Origin: Candidatus Woesearchaeota archaeon | Lineage (GTDB): Archaea; Nanobdellota; Nanobdellia; Woesearchaeales; UBA11576 | Length of the DNA: 35,326 nucleotides | Assembly (NCBI GenBank): GCA_003695435.1 | Contig: RFJL01000051.1 | Span: forward strand, 1-35,326 | Direction of reading: 5' to 3' | Shown here: positions 7,512 through 14,437 of the stretch, in pieces | Layout: every line of letters starts with the position of its first letter | How positions within the stretch are numbered: position 1 is the first letter of the stretch | Position numbers and translations under genes: made by a program | Notes under the pieces: model-generated | Databases searched by the model: none | What the model was told of the DNA's origin: nothing | Seen by the model: only the letters and a program-made list of their open reading frames with translations

Positions 7512-8876
7512 ATGGTTGAATTACTTTCACCTGTTGGGGACTGGGAAACACTTGCAGCAGCACTACAAGCAGGAGCTGACGCAATTTATTTTGGCATAAA
7601 AGGACTTAACATGCGTTCAGGCTCAGCAAGAAACTTTGACATCACAGATCTCAAAGAAGTTGCAAAACGCTGCCATGAAAAGAACGTAAAATGCTATCTT
7701 ACACTTAACACGCTTGTGTATAATCATGAACTTGAAAGGGTGGATAAAATTCTTGATGCCATTAAACAGGCAGGTGTTAATGCCATTATTGTAACGGATT
7801 TCGGAGTTATTCAAAAAGCAAGGGAAAAAGGAATCGAATGTCACATATCCACACAAGCATCTATTGCAAATATTGATGCTGCAAAATTCTATGCTCAATT
7901 TTCACCTCGTCTTGTTCTCGCACGAGAAGTAACGCTTGCCCAGACAAAAAAAATGAAAGAAGAACTCAAGGAGCAAGGAATTAACGTTGAGTTTGAGGTT
8001 TTTGTTCACGGAGCATTATGTGTTGCGGAGTCGGGCCGTTGTTTCATGTCACAATTTCACAATCGCATATCTGCAAATAGAGGGCAGTGCTTACAAGAGT
8101 GCAGAAAAGAATATCGCATAACAGATGTGGAGGATCCTCGAAGAGAATTCATTCTAGACAACCAATTCGTCATGAGTCCAAAGGATCTTTGCGCACTACC
8201 TATCCTCGATAAACTTGTTCTTGCAGGAATTGACGTGTTCAAAATAGAAGGACGCGCAAAAGGACCTGAATACGTGTTTAAAGTAACCAAAGTATACAAA
8301 GAAGCGTTGCAGGCAATAGAGCAAGGATCATTTACCAAAGAAAAAGTTGCGCAGTGGCTTGAAGAATTAACAACAGTATATAATCGGGGTTTTACAACGA
8401 ACTTTTTATTAGGAACTCCCACAAATGATAGTTGGGCGGGAATTTATGGATCCAAAGCTACAACATCAAAGCAGCGTTTAGGGAAAATTTTGAACTACTA
8501 TGCTAAAAAGGGAATTGCAGAGGCAGTACTTGAAGATGTCACTCTTAGCGTTGGAGACACTATTGCAGTTACTGGTCCCACAACGGGATACGTTGAAACA
8601 ACGGTGAAGAGTTTGCACGATGAGAATGGCGAAACAACAACTGCAAAGAAAACAATTGTTTCCTTTCCTATCGCGTGTAAGGTGCGAAAAAATGATAGTC
8701 TTTATAAGATAGTGAAGAGGGATCGTTCAAAAGCAGAAGAAATTATTGATTCGTATGAGGTTCACGAACCTTTTAAAACAACTCCGAGAGGAAAACCTCT
8801 TCGGGGCGTTTCACCAGGAACAATAATGGAGGATGAAGAAAATGGAAGAAAAAATTTGCCAACCAGAAATAAATAA
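7512..8876 (+). CDS. U32 family protein (TrhP/RlhA-like)
   Basis: 454 aa. It starts VELLSPVGDWETLAAALQAGADAIYFG, the usual TIM-barrel opening of the U32 family. The family signature appears as EVFVHGALCVAESGRC, and four cysteines (C170, C177, C193, C197) occur where U32 members carry conserved Cys residues, likely Fe-S ligands. Bacterial relatives TrhP and RlhA hydroxylate tRNA uridine-34 and 23S rRNA C2501, so RNA hydroxylation is the more likely role than the historical 'collagenase' label; the exact target here is inferred. The last 35 bases overlap the peroxiredoxin start. Confidence 0.85.
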   Translation: MVELLSPVGDWETLAAALQAGADAIYFGIKGLNMRSGSARNFDITDLKEVAKRCHEKNVKCYLTLNTLVYNHELERVDKILDAIKQAGVNAIIVTDFGVIQKAREKGIECHISTQASIANIDAAKFYAQFSPRLVLAREVTLAQTKKMKEELKEQGINVEFEVFVHGALCVAESGRCFMSQFHNRISANRGQCLQECRKEYRITDVEDPRREFILDNQFVMSPKDLCALPILDKLVLAGIDVFKIEGRAKGPEYVFKVTKVYKEALQAIEQGSFTKEKVAQWLEELTTVYNRGFTTNFLLGTPTNDSWAGIYGSKATTSKQRLGKILNYYAKKGIAEAVLEDVTLSVGDTIAVTGPTTGYVETTVKSLHDENGETTTAKKTIVSFPIACKVRKNDSLYKIVKRDRSKAEEIIDSYEVHEPFKTTPRGKPLRGVSPGTIMEDEENGRKNLPTRNK

Positions 8877-9423
8877 ACCTGCACCCACGTTTACAGCTCA
8901 AGCATATCATGAGGACACTGTTAAAGAAATATCTCTTGAAGATTACAGGGGTAAGTGGGTTGTTCTCCTCTTCTACCCTGCAGATTTTACGTTTGTCTGC
9001 CCAACAGAACTTGGAGCATTTGCTGATGCTTATGATCAATTCCAAAAGGAGGGGGCTGAAATTCTCTCTGTTTCAACAGATACTGTTTTTGTGCATAAAG
9101 CATGGCACGATAACTCTCCTACCATTAAGAAGATAAGATTCCCCATGCTTGCTGATCCAACAGGTAAAATTTGCAAAGCGTATGGAACATACATTAACGA
9201 AGAAGGCCTCTCCTTGCGAGGGACATTCTTAATTGATCCCGATGGCATTCTCAAAGCATATGAGATCCATGATAACAGCATTGGAAGATCAAGTGAAGAG
9301 TTTTTGAGAAAGATTCAAGCAGCTAAATTCACCCGTGAACACGGAGGTGAGGTGTGTCCTGTAAATTGGAAGCCTGGTGAAAAAACGCTTAAACCGGGGC
9401 TCGATCTTGTGGGAAAGATTTAA
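8842..9423 (+). CDS. Typical 2-Cys peroxiredoxin (AhpC/Prx1 class)
   Basis: 193 aa. Peroxidatic cysteine C53 sits in FTFVCPTELGAF, with conserved Arg126 in RGTFLIDP and resolving cysteine C172 in GGEVCPVNW, so this is the full-length two-cysteine type that reduces H2O2 and organic peroxides in the cytoplasm. ATG 8842 is preferred over ATG 8833 because GGAGG (8828-8832) lies 9 nt upstream and actually abuts the earlier ATG. The start lies inside the U32 gene, so the two are probably co-transcribed and coupled. No dedicated reductase is next to it; the nearby ferredoxin is a separate transcription unit. Confidence 0.95.
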   Translation: MEEKICQPEINKPAPTFTAQAYHEDTVKEISLEDYRGKWVVLLFYPADFTFVCPTELGAFADAYDQFQKEGAEILSVSTDTVFVHKAWHDNSPTIKKIRFPMLADPTGKICKAYGTYINEEGLSLRGTFLIDPDGILKAYEIHDNSIGRSSEEFLRKIQAAKFTREHGGEVCPVNWKPGEKTLKPGLDLVGKI

Positions 9424-9490
9424 TTCAGAGCTATTTAATTCAGGGCTTATTAGACCAACACAAATTCCCGCAAGGTACAAGAAGCAAAGT

Positions 9491-9505
9491 CTTCACTTTG
9501 TGAAG
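9491..9505. promoter_or_regulatory. Palindromic operator candidate upstream of the DUF1858-IscA gene
   Basis: CTTCAC-TTT-GTGAAG is a perfect 6-bp inverted repeat, 8 nt before the TATA element. It overlaps a second one, CAAAGT-CTTC-ACTTTG (9485-9500), and CTTCAC recurs at 9525-9530 near the expected transcription start. The position, just upstream of BRE/TATA, suits a dimeric activator or repressor site. It could instead be an RNA hairpin ending the peroxiredoxin transcript, though no T-tract follows. Confidence 0.45.
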
Positions 9506-9512
9506 GGGGTAT

Positions 9513-9520
9513 GTTTAAAT
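9513..9520 (+). promoter_or_regulatory. TATA box of the DUF1858-IscA/ferredoxin operon
   Basis: GTTTAAAT, within GGTAT-GTTTAA-ATACC (an inverted repeat), is centred about 29 nt before the ATG at 9546, giving a leaderless mRNA. Confidence 0.5.
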
Positions 9521-9545
9521 ACCTCTTCACGTCTTTTACACTACG

Positions 9546-10100
9546 ATGGAACAGATTATAACGCCTGACATGACCATAGGAGATGTTGTTGGAAAGTATC
9601 CTCAAGTAGTAGACACTTTTCTCAAATATGGTCTTCACTGTGTTGGATGTCACGTAAACGCGTTTGAAACACTTGAACAAGGGGCGCAAACACATGGCAT
9701 GCCTCAAGAAGTGTTTGAACGCATGCTTAAAGAAGTTAATGAAGTTGCAGCAAAACCGATTGAAGAAATTCGCGGCGTAGTGGAACTTACTCCCGCAGCA
9801 CAAGAAAAAATCAAGCAGATGAGAGAAAAACAAGGAAACGCATCTTACCATTTTCGCATTGAGGTTGTCCCATCTGGTTGCTCGGGCCTTTCTTACAATT
9901 TCTTTTTTGATGATACTATTTCTTCAGACGATGAGGTTATTGAGTATGATGGTCTCAAAGTTCTTGTGGACAAAGAATCTGTACCCTTCCTTAAGGGCTC
10001 GCGCATTGATTACATAGATTCTTTGCAAGGTGCAGGGCTCAAGGTAGATAATCCAAATGCAAGAGGGGGCTGCGGTTGCGGTTCAAGTTTTAGCGTATGA
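9546..10100 (+). CDS. DUF1858-IscA fusion, Fe-S cluster carrier
   Basis: 184 aa with two domains. Residues 1-65 are a DUF1858 domain (ITPDMTIGDVVGKYPQVVDTFLKYGLHCVGC) with the C32/C35 pair this family places in the hybrid-cluster/ScdA-like context. Residues 79-184 are an A-type carrier (IscA/ErpA/HesB) with the complete cysteine triad C112, C176 and C178 (CxnCxC, 64-residue spacing). A-type proteins receive and hand on [4Fe-4S] or [2Fe-2S] clusters. The fusion suggests the DUF1858 part senses or donates redox equivalents or clusters, which is inference. The ferredoxin gene overlaps by ATGA, a natural client. Confidence 0.9.
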   Translation: MEQIITPDMTIGDVVGKYPQVVDTFLKYGLHCVGCHVNAFETLEQGAQTHGMPQEVFERMLKEVNEVAAKPIEEIRGVVELTPAAQEKIKQMREKQGNASYHFRIEVVPSGCSGLSYNFFFDDTISSDDEVIEYDGLKVLVDKESVPFLKGSRIDYIDSLQGAGLKVDNPNARGGCGCGSSFSV

Positions 10101-10351
10101 CCAAGACTAAACTTGTTGTGGAGCATAATCGTCCTGATTGTATTGGTTGCGGTGCTTGCGCTGCAATTTTCCCTCAATTTTGGCGAATGGCTCGTGACGG
10201 AAAAGCCGATGTTATTGATTCAACGCTTAGAGAGGATGGTTGGGAGATCAAAGAGTTTAGCGAAGAAGAGTTCGAGTTAAACATGGAATGCGCTCAGAGC
10301 TGCCCAGTCAATGTTATCCACATCAAAAAAGATGGAAAACAGCTTATCTGA
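10097..10351 (+). CDS. Single-cluster [4Fe-4S] ferredoxin
   Basis: 84 aa. The cluster motif is C15-x2-C18-x2-C21 with the fourth ligand in the distal CP (C69 in CAQSCPVNVI). The usual fourth cysteine of the first motif is replaced by Phe (CIGCGACAAIFP), as expected of mono-cluster ferredoxins. C65, four residues before C69, may form a disulfide or be structural. It acts as a small cytosolic electron carrier. The start overlaps the stop of the DUF1858-IscA gene by ATGA, so both are made from one message; the carrier may load this ferredoxin. Confidence 0.93.
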   Translation: MTKTKLVVEHNRPDCIGCGACAAIFPQFWRMARDGKADVIDSTLREDGWEIKEFSEEEFELNMECAQSCPVNVIHIKKDGKQLI

Positions 10352-10436
10352 TTATCCACAAGACGATTTAAAATTCTCGCGCGGGGTGAAACGTTCTAAA
10401 GAACAAGAGGCAGGAGATAAACAGACCATTAAGAAT

Positions 10437-10446
10437 ATTTATAAAT
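10437..10446 (+). promoter_or_regulatory. TATA box of the zinc-ribbon operon
   Basis: ATTTATAAAT, a perfect 10-bp palindrome, is centred about 27 nt before the ATG at 10469: a strong archaeal TATA box with leaderless spacing. GTTCT-AA-AGAAC lies about 35 nt upstream. Confidence 0.65.
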
Positions 10447-10468
10447 AAAAATTCCTACCCGTCCTACC

Positions 10469-10840
10469 ATGAACATTTTCAAAACATATGTTTGTGCACA
10501 GTGCAGGACAAAAGTGCCCAAAGAGCGAATCAAGTTTGATCTCTCCGGCATTGATCTTGTGTGCGATGTGTGTTTTGCAAAGAAATTCGGTCTTGAGAAG
10601 CAAAGACGCAAGGGAATTTCTCAAACCCCTAGCATTATCGAAGAGAGGCGACTTCTCAAAAGAATCCAAGAAGATAGTATCAATTACCAATGCGCTCAAT
10701 GCAAATATAAATTTTCTAGGAAGAAGAGTTTTCGCGTGTCTTGTTGTCCTTATTGTTCAGGAAGTCGCGTAGTTGAAGTGTTTTCAGGAAAAGCTCAAGA
10801 ACTCTTGGAGTCAATTGACGATGAAACCTCTCTTTATTAG
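10469..10840 (+). CDS. Protein with two zinc ribbons
   Basis: 123 aa, soluble. Two CxxC...CxxC sets are visible: C9/C12 with C32/C35, and C75/C78 with C93/C96. A basic linker separates them (residues about 38-62, rich in Lys and Arg). Paired ribbons with a basic linker suggest nucleic-acid or ribosome contact, but no specific family is recognised. The 3' end overlaps the lipoprotein start by 20 bases, indicating co-transcription. Confidence 0.7.
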   Translation: MNIFKTYVCAQCRTKVPKERIKFDLSGIDLVCDVCFAKKFGLEKQRRKGISQTPSIIEERRLLKRIQEDSINYQCAQCKYKFSRKKSFRVSCCPYCSGSRVVEVFSGKAQELLESIDDETSLY

Positions 10841-11354
10841 CATTCTTTTTCTTCTTGTTGCTTGTACGCCACATTCGTCTCATAACATCTATGATATTAC
10901 TACAACTGATTTCGTAGAACAAAACCTCACTTCTAAACAACTAAGTGTTGAGAACATCACGTTGGGAATGTCCTTTGAAGAAGTCATCGCTGCACGAGGA
11001 TACCCTCAAAAAATAGATGATTTAGGAAACGTAACGAACTATTACTATAAAGAAAATGAAACTCCTCTTTTTGTTGTTAATTTTGATAGGGGGGTTGTTC
11101 GTAGAATAACACTCTCTTCGCAGTATCCAAGACTGGTTGGAGAGTCTAAGTATGGGCGCTCAAAAGAAGAAGTGTACCAAGACTTCGGGATTGCAAATGA
11201 ATTCATTGATCAAGGTCGCATCAGAAGGTTTATTTACAATCAAAAAGGGTATGAACTCTTCCTTAAAGGCTCTGAGCATATAGGATATAGCTTCTTTCCT
11301 CCCACAGATGAGCTGGGCGATCACAAAATAATCAATACGAGCAACACCATATGA
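10821..11354 (+). CDS. Lipoprotein with SmpA/BamE-like domain
   Basis: 177 aa from the chosen ATG. The start gives a classic lipoprotein signal, MKPLFISILFLLVAC, with the LVAC lipobox cysteine at residue 15; the longer frame from 10773 would bury it. After a linker, residues about 38-130 contain ITLGMSFEEVIAARGYPQKI and a following two-stranded segment, which resembles the SmpA/OmlA (BamE) fold, where a 'GMs..eV...G.P' motif is typical. BamE acts in outer-membrane assembly in bacteria; an archaeon has no such machinery, so another envelope role is likely. The fold assignment is tentative. Confidence 0.7.
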   Translation: MKPLFISILFLLVACTPHSSHNIYDITTTDFVEQNLTSKQLSVENITLGMSFEEVIAARGYPQKIDDLGNVTNYYYKENETPLFVVNFDRGVVRRITLSSQYPRLVGESKYGRSKEEVYQDFGIANEFIDQGRIRRFIYNQKGYELFLKGSEHIGYSFFPPTDELGDHKIINTSNTI

Positions 11355-11391
11355 ACTTACCAGCAATTCCTATGAACGTGGGTGAAGTCCT

Positions 11392-11856
11392 ATGACTCCA
11401 CGCGAATACCTTCTTGAATGGCTTGAGGAATTCTTAAAACATAAAGATGTAATGCTACGCAGAATTGTTGAAATACAAAGAAAAGATGATCGGTTACTCG
11501 TTAAAGAAAAGGAGCGAACCATAACTTATGTGGTATGTTCTCAAGATGACCTTCTGGAAAAAGTACGCTCTTTTACTCCTTGCGATGCGTTTGGAATTGC
11601 ACTGTACAACACAGCAGAAAATATTGAGACATTCATCAAGGTATTTGATGAGCTTGCAAAGTATAAACAGTTAATTGTGCACTTTATTAATCCATTTTCA
11701 GAAATGCAAAAGCGTTGGACAATTATCCCCCACACTCATGCTAAGATTGCAGACCCCCAAAGTTTTGAAATGGGTATTAAGAGCTTAGCAGAGGGTGTTG
11801 AGCAAATAACTAAAGAAGAACTGTTACAAATAATAGAGCAGAGTAACAATGAATAG
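11392..11856 (+). CDS. Conserved-looking 154 aa protein of unknown function
   Basis: A soluble alpha/beta protein without a signal peptide or cysteine clusters, not recognised. Alternating strands and helices are suggested by RTITYVVCSQDD, DAFGIALYNTAENIETFIKVFDEL and KQLIVHFINPF, a pattern like a small Rossmann-type fold. It starts 37 bases after the lipoprotein and may be the third gene of that operon. The 3' end overlaps the convergent PAP2-type gene by 33 bases. Normal codon use supports it as a real gene. Confidence 0.6.
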   Translation: MTPREYLLEWLEEFLKHKDVMLRRIVEIQRKDDRLLVKEKERTITYVVCSQDDLLEKVRSFTPCDAFGIALYNTAENIETFIKVFDELAKYKQLIVHFINPFSEMQKRWTIIPHTHAKIADPQSFEMGIKSLAEGVEQITKEELLQIIEQSNNE

Positions 11857-12225
11857 TCCTAGGAGAACTCCTGCAAGTACTTGTCTTTTGGTATGTCCTG
11901 AAATAACGTGAATGCGTTCTTGCTTCTTTACATGTTTGTTTAGTACTCCTGCAAGGGTGTCAACGTTGTGTCGAACTCCTATTGCGTCACGTAGGACGAG
12001 GAGGGAGAAGACAAGTGAGATGAAGAACGGTGTTGAGTTGAATCCTTCAACAAGGCCTACGCTATAGGTCAGCGCAGTAACAATGCTTGCGTGACGAGAA
12101 GGCATGCCCCCGTCCATAAACACATTTTGAAGAGTGAATCTTCCTTGTTTTTTTGTGCGCAAGGCAATGTTAATGAATTGTGCTACGAGAAAGGTGAGTG
12201 TGATGCTTGTAAGAATGAAGTTCAT
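11824..12225 (-). CDS. Divergent PAP2 family (DUF212/YuiD-like) membrane protein
   Basis: 133 aa with three or four membrane helices. The motifs DGGMPSRHAS, RDAIGVRHNVDTLAGVLN and GHTKRQVLAGVLLG are diagnostic of the DUF212 ('divergent PAP2') family, related to type-2 phosphatidic acid phosphatases; the His residues of PSRH and GHT match the phosphatase triad. A phospholipid or polyprenyl-phosphate phosphatase role is inferred. A start at 12240 is possible, but the ATG at 12225 overlaps the TrmB stop by exactly ATGA, the coupling used throughout this window, so I chose it. Confidence 0.88.
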   Translation of the reverse strand: MNFILTSITLTFLVAQFINIALRTKKQGRFTLQNVFMDGGMPSRHASIVTALTYSVGLVEGFNSTPFFISLVFSLLVLRDAIGVRHNVDTLAGVLNKHVKKQERIHVISGHTKRQVLAGVLLGLFIVTLLYYL

Positions 12226-12935
12226 TTGGCGTTTCTCCACAGGATTTCAAAATAATCCCTTAATGATTGTGCAATTGCAGATTCCCTTATAAGAATTGCT
12301 TTTGGTTCATCTTCCCAGACAACAATGGAGCACGTATTCTTGTAGATATAGAAGCTTGTTTTTCCCGCGGGTTTGTCCACGAAGCGAATCTGTGCAAGGG
12401 GGATTTTTTTAAGGTTGGGGTCACTACGGGCTGATTCAGAGATCAGCATGCGAATAGAAATCTTTTTCTGTTTTCTTGCTCTGTCAAAATGAGGAAAGTA
12501 GAATTTGAGAATATTGTTCACATCAATATCGTCTCCGAGGATAAGAATTTCTTGAGCTTCTTTGATTTGGTCATCAAAGACTGTTTTAAGTGCGGGTCTT
12601 CCTCGAAAGAAAAGTGTTTCTTTTTTTTCTTGTTCTCTTTGTTTGAGTTCGTTGAGTTTTGGGAGGAGTTCTTGTATGTGTTGTTCTTTTTCCTTGATGA
12701 TTTCAAGCAGGCGTGAAGGGTCTGCTGCTTCAAAGTACTTGCGATTATTGGTTTTGATGTATGAGACAAGGCCTTTTTCAATGAGCCTTTCAATTGCGTC
12801 ATAGACTGATCGTCGGTGTATTCCTGTGTTGCGTGAAATAGTTCCTGCAAGACTTGATCCTTGTTCAAGGAGAATAAAGTAGATCTTTGCTTCTGTTGTG
12901 GTAAGTCCTGCTTCCTCGAGAGCTTTAAGATCCAT
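12222..12935 (-). CDS. TrmB family transcriptional regulator
   Basis: 237 aa. Residues 1-70 form a winged helix-turn-helix of TrmB type (LEEAGLTTTEAKIYFILLEQG, then HRRSVYDAIERLIEKGLVSYI). A coiled coil follows (about 75-108), then an alpha/beta C-terminal effector domain (ILILGDDIDVNN, FYIYKNTCSIVVW). TrmB proteins repress or activate sugar and metabolic genes by binding maltodextrins or other ligands; the ligand here is unknown. It is transcribed with the PAP2-type gene and is divergent from the 315 aa gene. A TATA box about 27 nt upstream and clustered inverted repeats suggest autoregulation. Confidence 0.9.
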   Translation of the reverse strand: MDLKALEEAGLTTTEAKIYFILLEQGSSLAGTISRNTGIHRRSVYDAIERLIEKGLVSYIKTNNRKYFEAADPSRLLEIIKEKEQHIQELLPKLNELKQREQEKKETLFFRGRPALKTVFDDQIKEAQEILILGDDIDVNNILKFYFPHFDRARKQKKISIRMLISESARSDPNLKKIPLAQIRFVDKPAGKTSFYIYKNTCSIVVWEDEPKAILIRESAIAQSLRDYFEILWRNAK

Positions 12936-12957
12936 TGAAGGTGAGACGAAGAACTAC

Positions 12958-12967
12958 TATTTAAAAG
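12958..12967 (-). promoter_or_regulatory. TATA box of the trmB-like operon
   Basis: On the minus strand this reads CTCTTTTAAATA-like sequence centred about 27 nt before the ATG at 12935, giving a leaderless mRNA. Confidence 0.5.
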
Positions 12968-12968
12968 A

Positions 12969-13019
12969 GGTGTACGAAAACACCACACAATAAGTGGTGA
13001 TTATGGTCACCACCATAAT
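12969..13019. promoter_or_regulatory. Cluster of inverted repeats in the TrmB divergent promoter
   Basis: Within 51 bases are GGTGT-n6-ACACC (12969-12984), then the hexamer CACCAC alternating in orientation: CACCAC 12981-12986, GTGGTG 12994-12999, CACCAC 13008-13013, with 13-14 base steps. ATTATGGT-CACC-ACCATAAT (13000-13019) is a further 8-bp inverted repeat. The array sits directly upstream of the TrmB TATA box and before the 315 aa gene, as expected for TrmB operators acting on both. Confidence 0.55.
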
Positions 13020-13048
13020 TCATTTAGGGGTGAAGTATTCGTAGGAAC

Positions 13049-13996
13049 ATGCAACAAAAAACATTTTTCGCACACAGACCCCAATCAAGTATCAGCAAAT
13101 TACCTCTTGGTGTTGCTACGTCCAGTTTAGAACAGCTTGTTAATGAATTAGCCGAATTCCCAAAGGATTACAAAGCAATTTTTGAAGGATCCATCATCCC
13201 CCCACAGTTCTCTTGCGCAAATAAGTTCAAAAAGCATGCACGAACAGTACGCTTAAGACGCTACCGCTCAGACCAAGAAGCAAGACAAGATCAAAAAACT
13301 CCTGTGCTCCTACGTGAAGAAGCATTTAACGCAATTAAAGATCCCTTCTTTTGTGGATATAGCTATAAAGCAAGAGGTCTTGATCAAAGAACGGTTATTG
13401 TCTCTCTTGACCAATGCGTGGCAGGAGCACTACTCTACATTTACGATGCGCGACTAGGCAATCAAGACATCACCTTTTACGCGCAGAGCAAAAGGGTTGA
13501 AAGGGAGGGCTGTGACGTTGTGGTAAGCATACCTAGTAGGAGAAAAAAACACCCTCGTTACACCATATCATTTCACCAAGTACCTTTTTCAGATACGGAA
13601 CAAAAGTATGCATTGTGGCAAAAGATGCGTTGGGATCACACCAATGAACATCAACGGTACCGTGAATTACGAAAAAAGTTTTCCTGGCAAAAGGAGTGCT
13701 CCACCTATATTCCCGCAACAGCACAGCCCATAGCAGCATACTTGAAAATCATCAATGCTGCGGTAAATGAACAGAAGAACATAGTTCCCTTGCAGATGAA
13801 TCCCTTTGCCATTCCAACTCAGAGAACTGTTGATGTATACTTGAAAATGTACAACAATCTTCTCATTCGAGATGAGGGGGGATTAAGAAAACCCAATCAG
13901 GCAGAGTCTGAAATTATTCTTTGGGAACTTGTGCGTCAGCAGGGTCATGACAAAACATTCTATGCTAAAAAGAAACTTGTTGAGTACGAAGTGTAA
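13049..13996 (+). CDS. Basic 315 aa protein of unknown function
   Basis: Soluble, Arg/Lys-rich, with no signal peptide and no family I recognise. The middle (about 85-175) is probably alpha/beta: DPFFCGYSYKARGLDQRTVIVSLD and VAGALLYIYDAR. The C-terminal third seems to contain two similar helical units, IPATAQPIAAYLKIINAAV and IPTQRTVDVYLKMYNNLL, about 45 residues apart. It is divergent from the TrmB gene and shares the repeat-rich spacer, so TrmB may control it. The promoter is weak: only a TTCATTTAG-like element lies at the usual distance. Confidence 0.6.
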   Translation: MQQKTFFAHRPQSSISKLPLGVATSSLEQLVNELAEFPKDYKAIFEGSIIPPQFSCANKFKKHARTVRLRRYRSDQEARQDQKTPVLLREEAFNAIKDPFFCGYSYKARGLDQRTVIVSLDQCVAGALLYIYDARLGNQDITFYAQSKRVEREGCDVVVSIPSRRKKHPRYTISFHQVPFSDTEQKYALWQKMRWDHTNEHQRYRELRKKFSWQKECSTYIPATAQPIAAYLKIINAAVNEQKNIVPLQMNPFAIPTQRTVDVYLKMYNNLLIRDEGGLRKPNQAESEIILWELVRQQGHDKTFYAKKKLVEYEV

Positions 13997-14069
13997 ACAA
14001 GAGTATCGTAAGATGGTATTGTAAAATGCGTAGAAGAAGTCGTAGTAAGTAAAAATAATTTAAGAAGCG

Positions 14070-14342
14070 TTATTCCATTTCTGGAGCGGGTGGCTGACTT
14101 GGCATGGCAGTTCGTGAGATAAGCATGATATCTCCAATTGCCTTGACAAGTTGGTGAGGAACAATTACTCCTTTTGCGGATCCAAGAACTTCTGAGAGGT
14201 AACTGTTTTTTGTTGCTTTGACTCTCCAACCGTACACTTTTGATCGAGTAAGTACTGCTTCTTCAATGTCTCCAAAGTATTCTCCATCTTCGGTGAAGAC
14301 TTTCATGTTGTAAGAATCTGAAATGCGATGTAATTTTAGCAT
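14070..14342 (-). CDS. PRC-barrel domain protein
   Basis: 90 aa. The sequence MLKLHRISDSYNMKVFTEDGEYFGDIEEAVL, then GVIVPHQLVKAIGDIMLI, fits a PRC-barrel: a small beta-barrel found alone in archaea and in RimM and photosynthetic reaction centre H subunits. In archaea, stand-alone copies are linked to RNA metabolism or to cell division (CdpB). The C-terminus is Pro-rich. The frame remains open to 14561, but a strong GGAGGT (14350-14355) 7 nt before the ATG at 14342 fixes the start; the longer form would run into the TraB gene. Confidence 0.85.
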   Translation of the reverse strand: MLKLHRISDSYNMKVFTEDGEYFGDIEEAVLTRSKVYGWRVKATKNSYLSEVLGSAKGVIVPHQLVKAIGDIMLISRTAMPSQPPAPEME

Positions 14343-14349
14343 GGTGAAG

Positions 14350-14393
14350 ACCTCCGTTTCTTTATGCAACAAGTGTGCAAGACGTTTATAAAC
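14350..14393 (-). promoter_or_regulatory. Promoter and Shine-Dalgarno of the PRC-barrel gene
   Basis: The palindrome GTTTATAAAC (14384-14393) is a TATA box about 46 nt before the ATG, leaving a short leader of around 20 nt. That leader holds GGAGGT (14350-14355), so this is a leadered, Shine-Dalgarno-dependent gene unlike most first genes here. Confidence 0.55.
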
Positions 14394-14405
14394 CTTACCC
14401 TCAAG

Positions 14406-14415
14406 TGTTATAAAC
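14406..14415 (+). promoter_or_regulatory. TATA box of the TraB-family gene
   Basis: TGTTATAAAC is centred about 28 nt before the ATG at 14438, in a divergent promoter shared with the PRC-barrel gene. Confidence 0.5.
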
Positions 14416-14437
14416 CCACGAGAGTCGTCACTGACCC

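Noticed and set aside
12518-12988. 156 aa minus-strand frame overlapping trmB
   Set aside because: It overlaps the TrmB gene in another frame on the same strand; poly-Lys content and no domain indicate an out-of-frame read, not a second gene or a frameshift.
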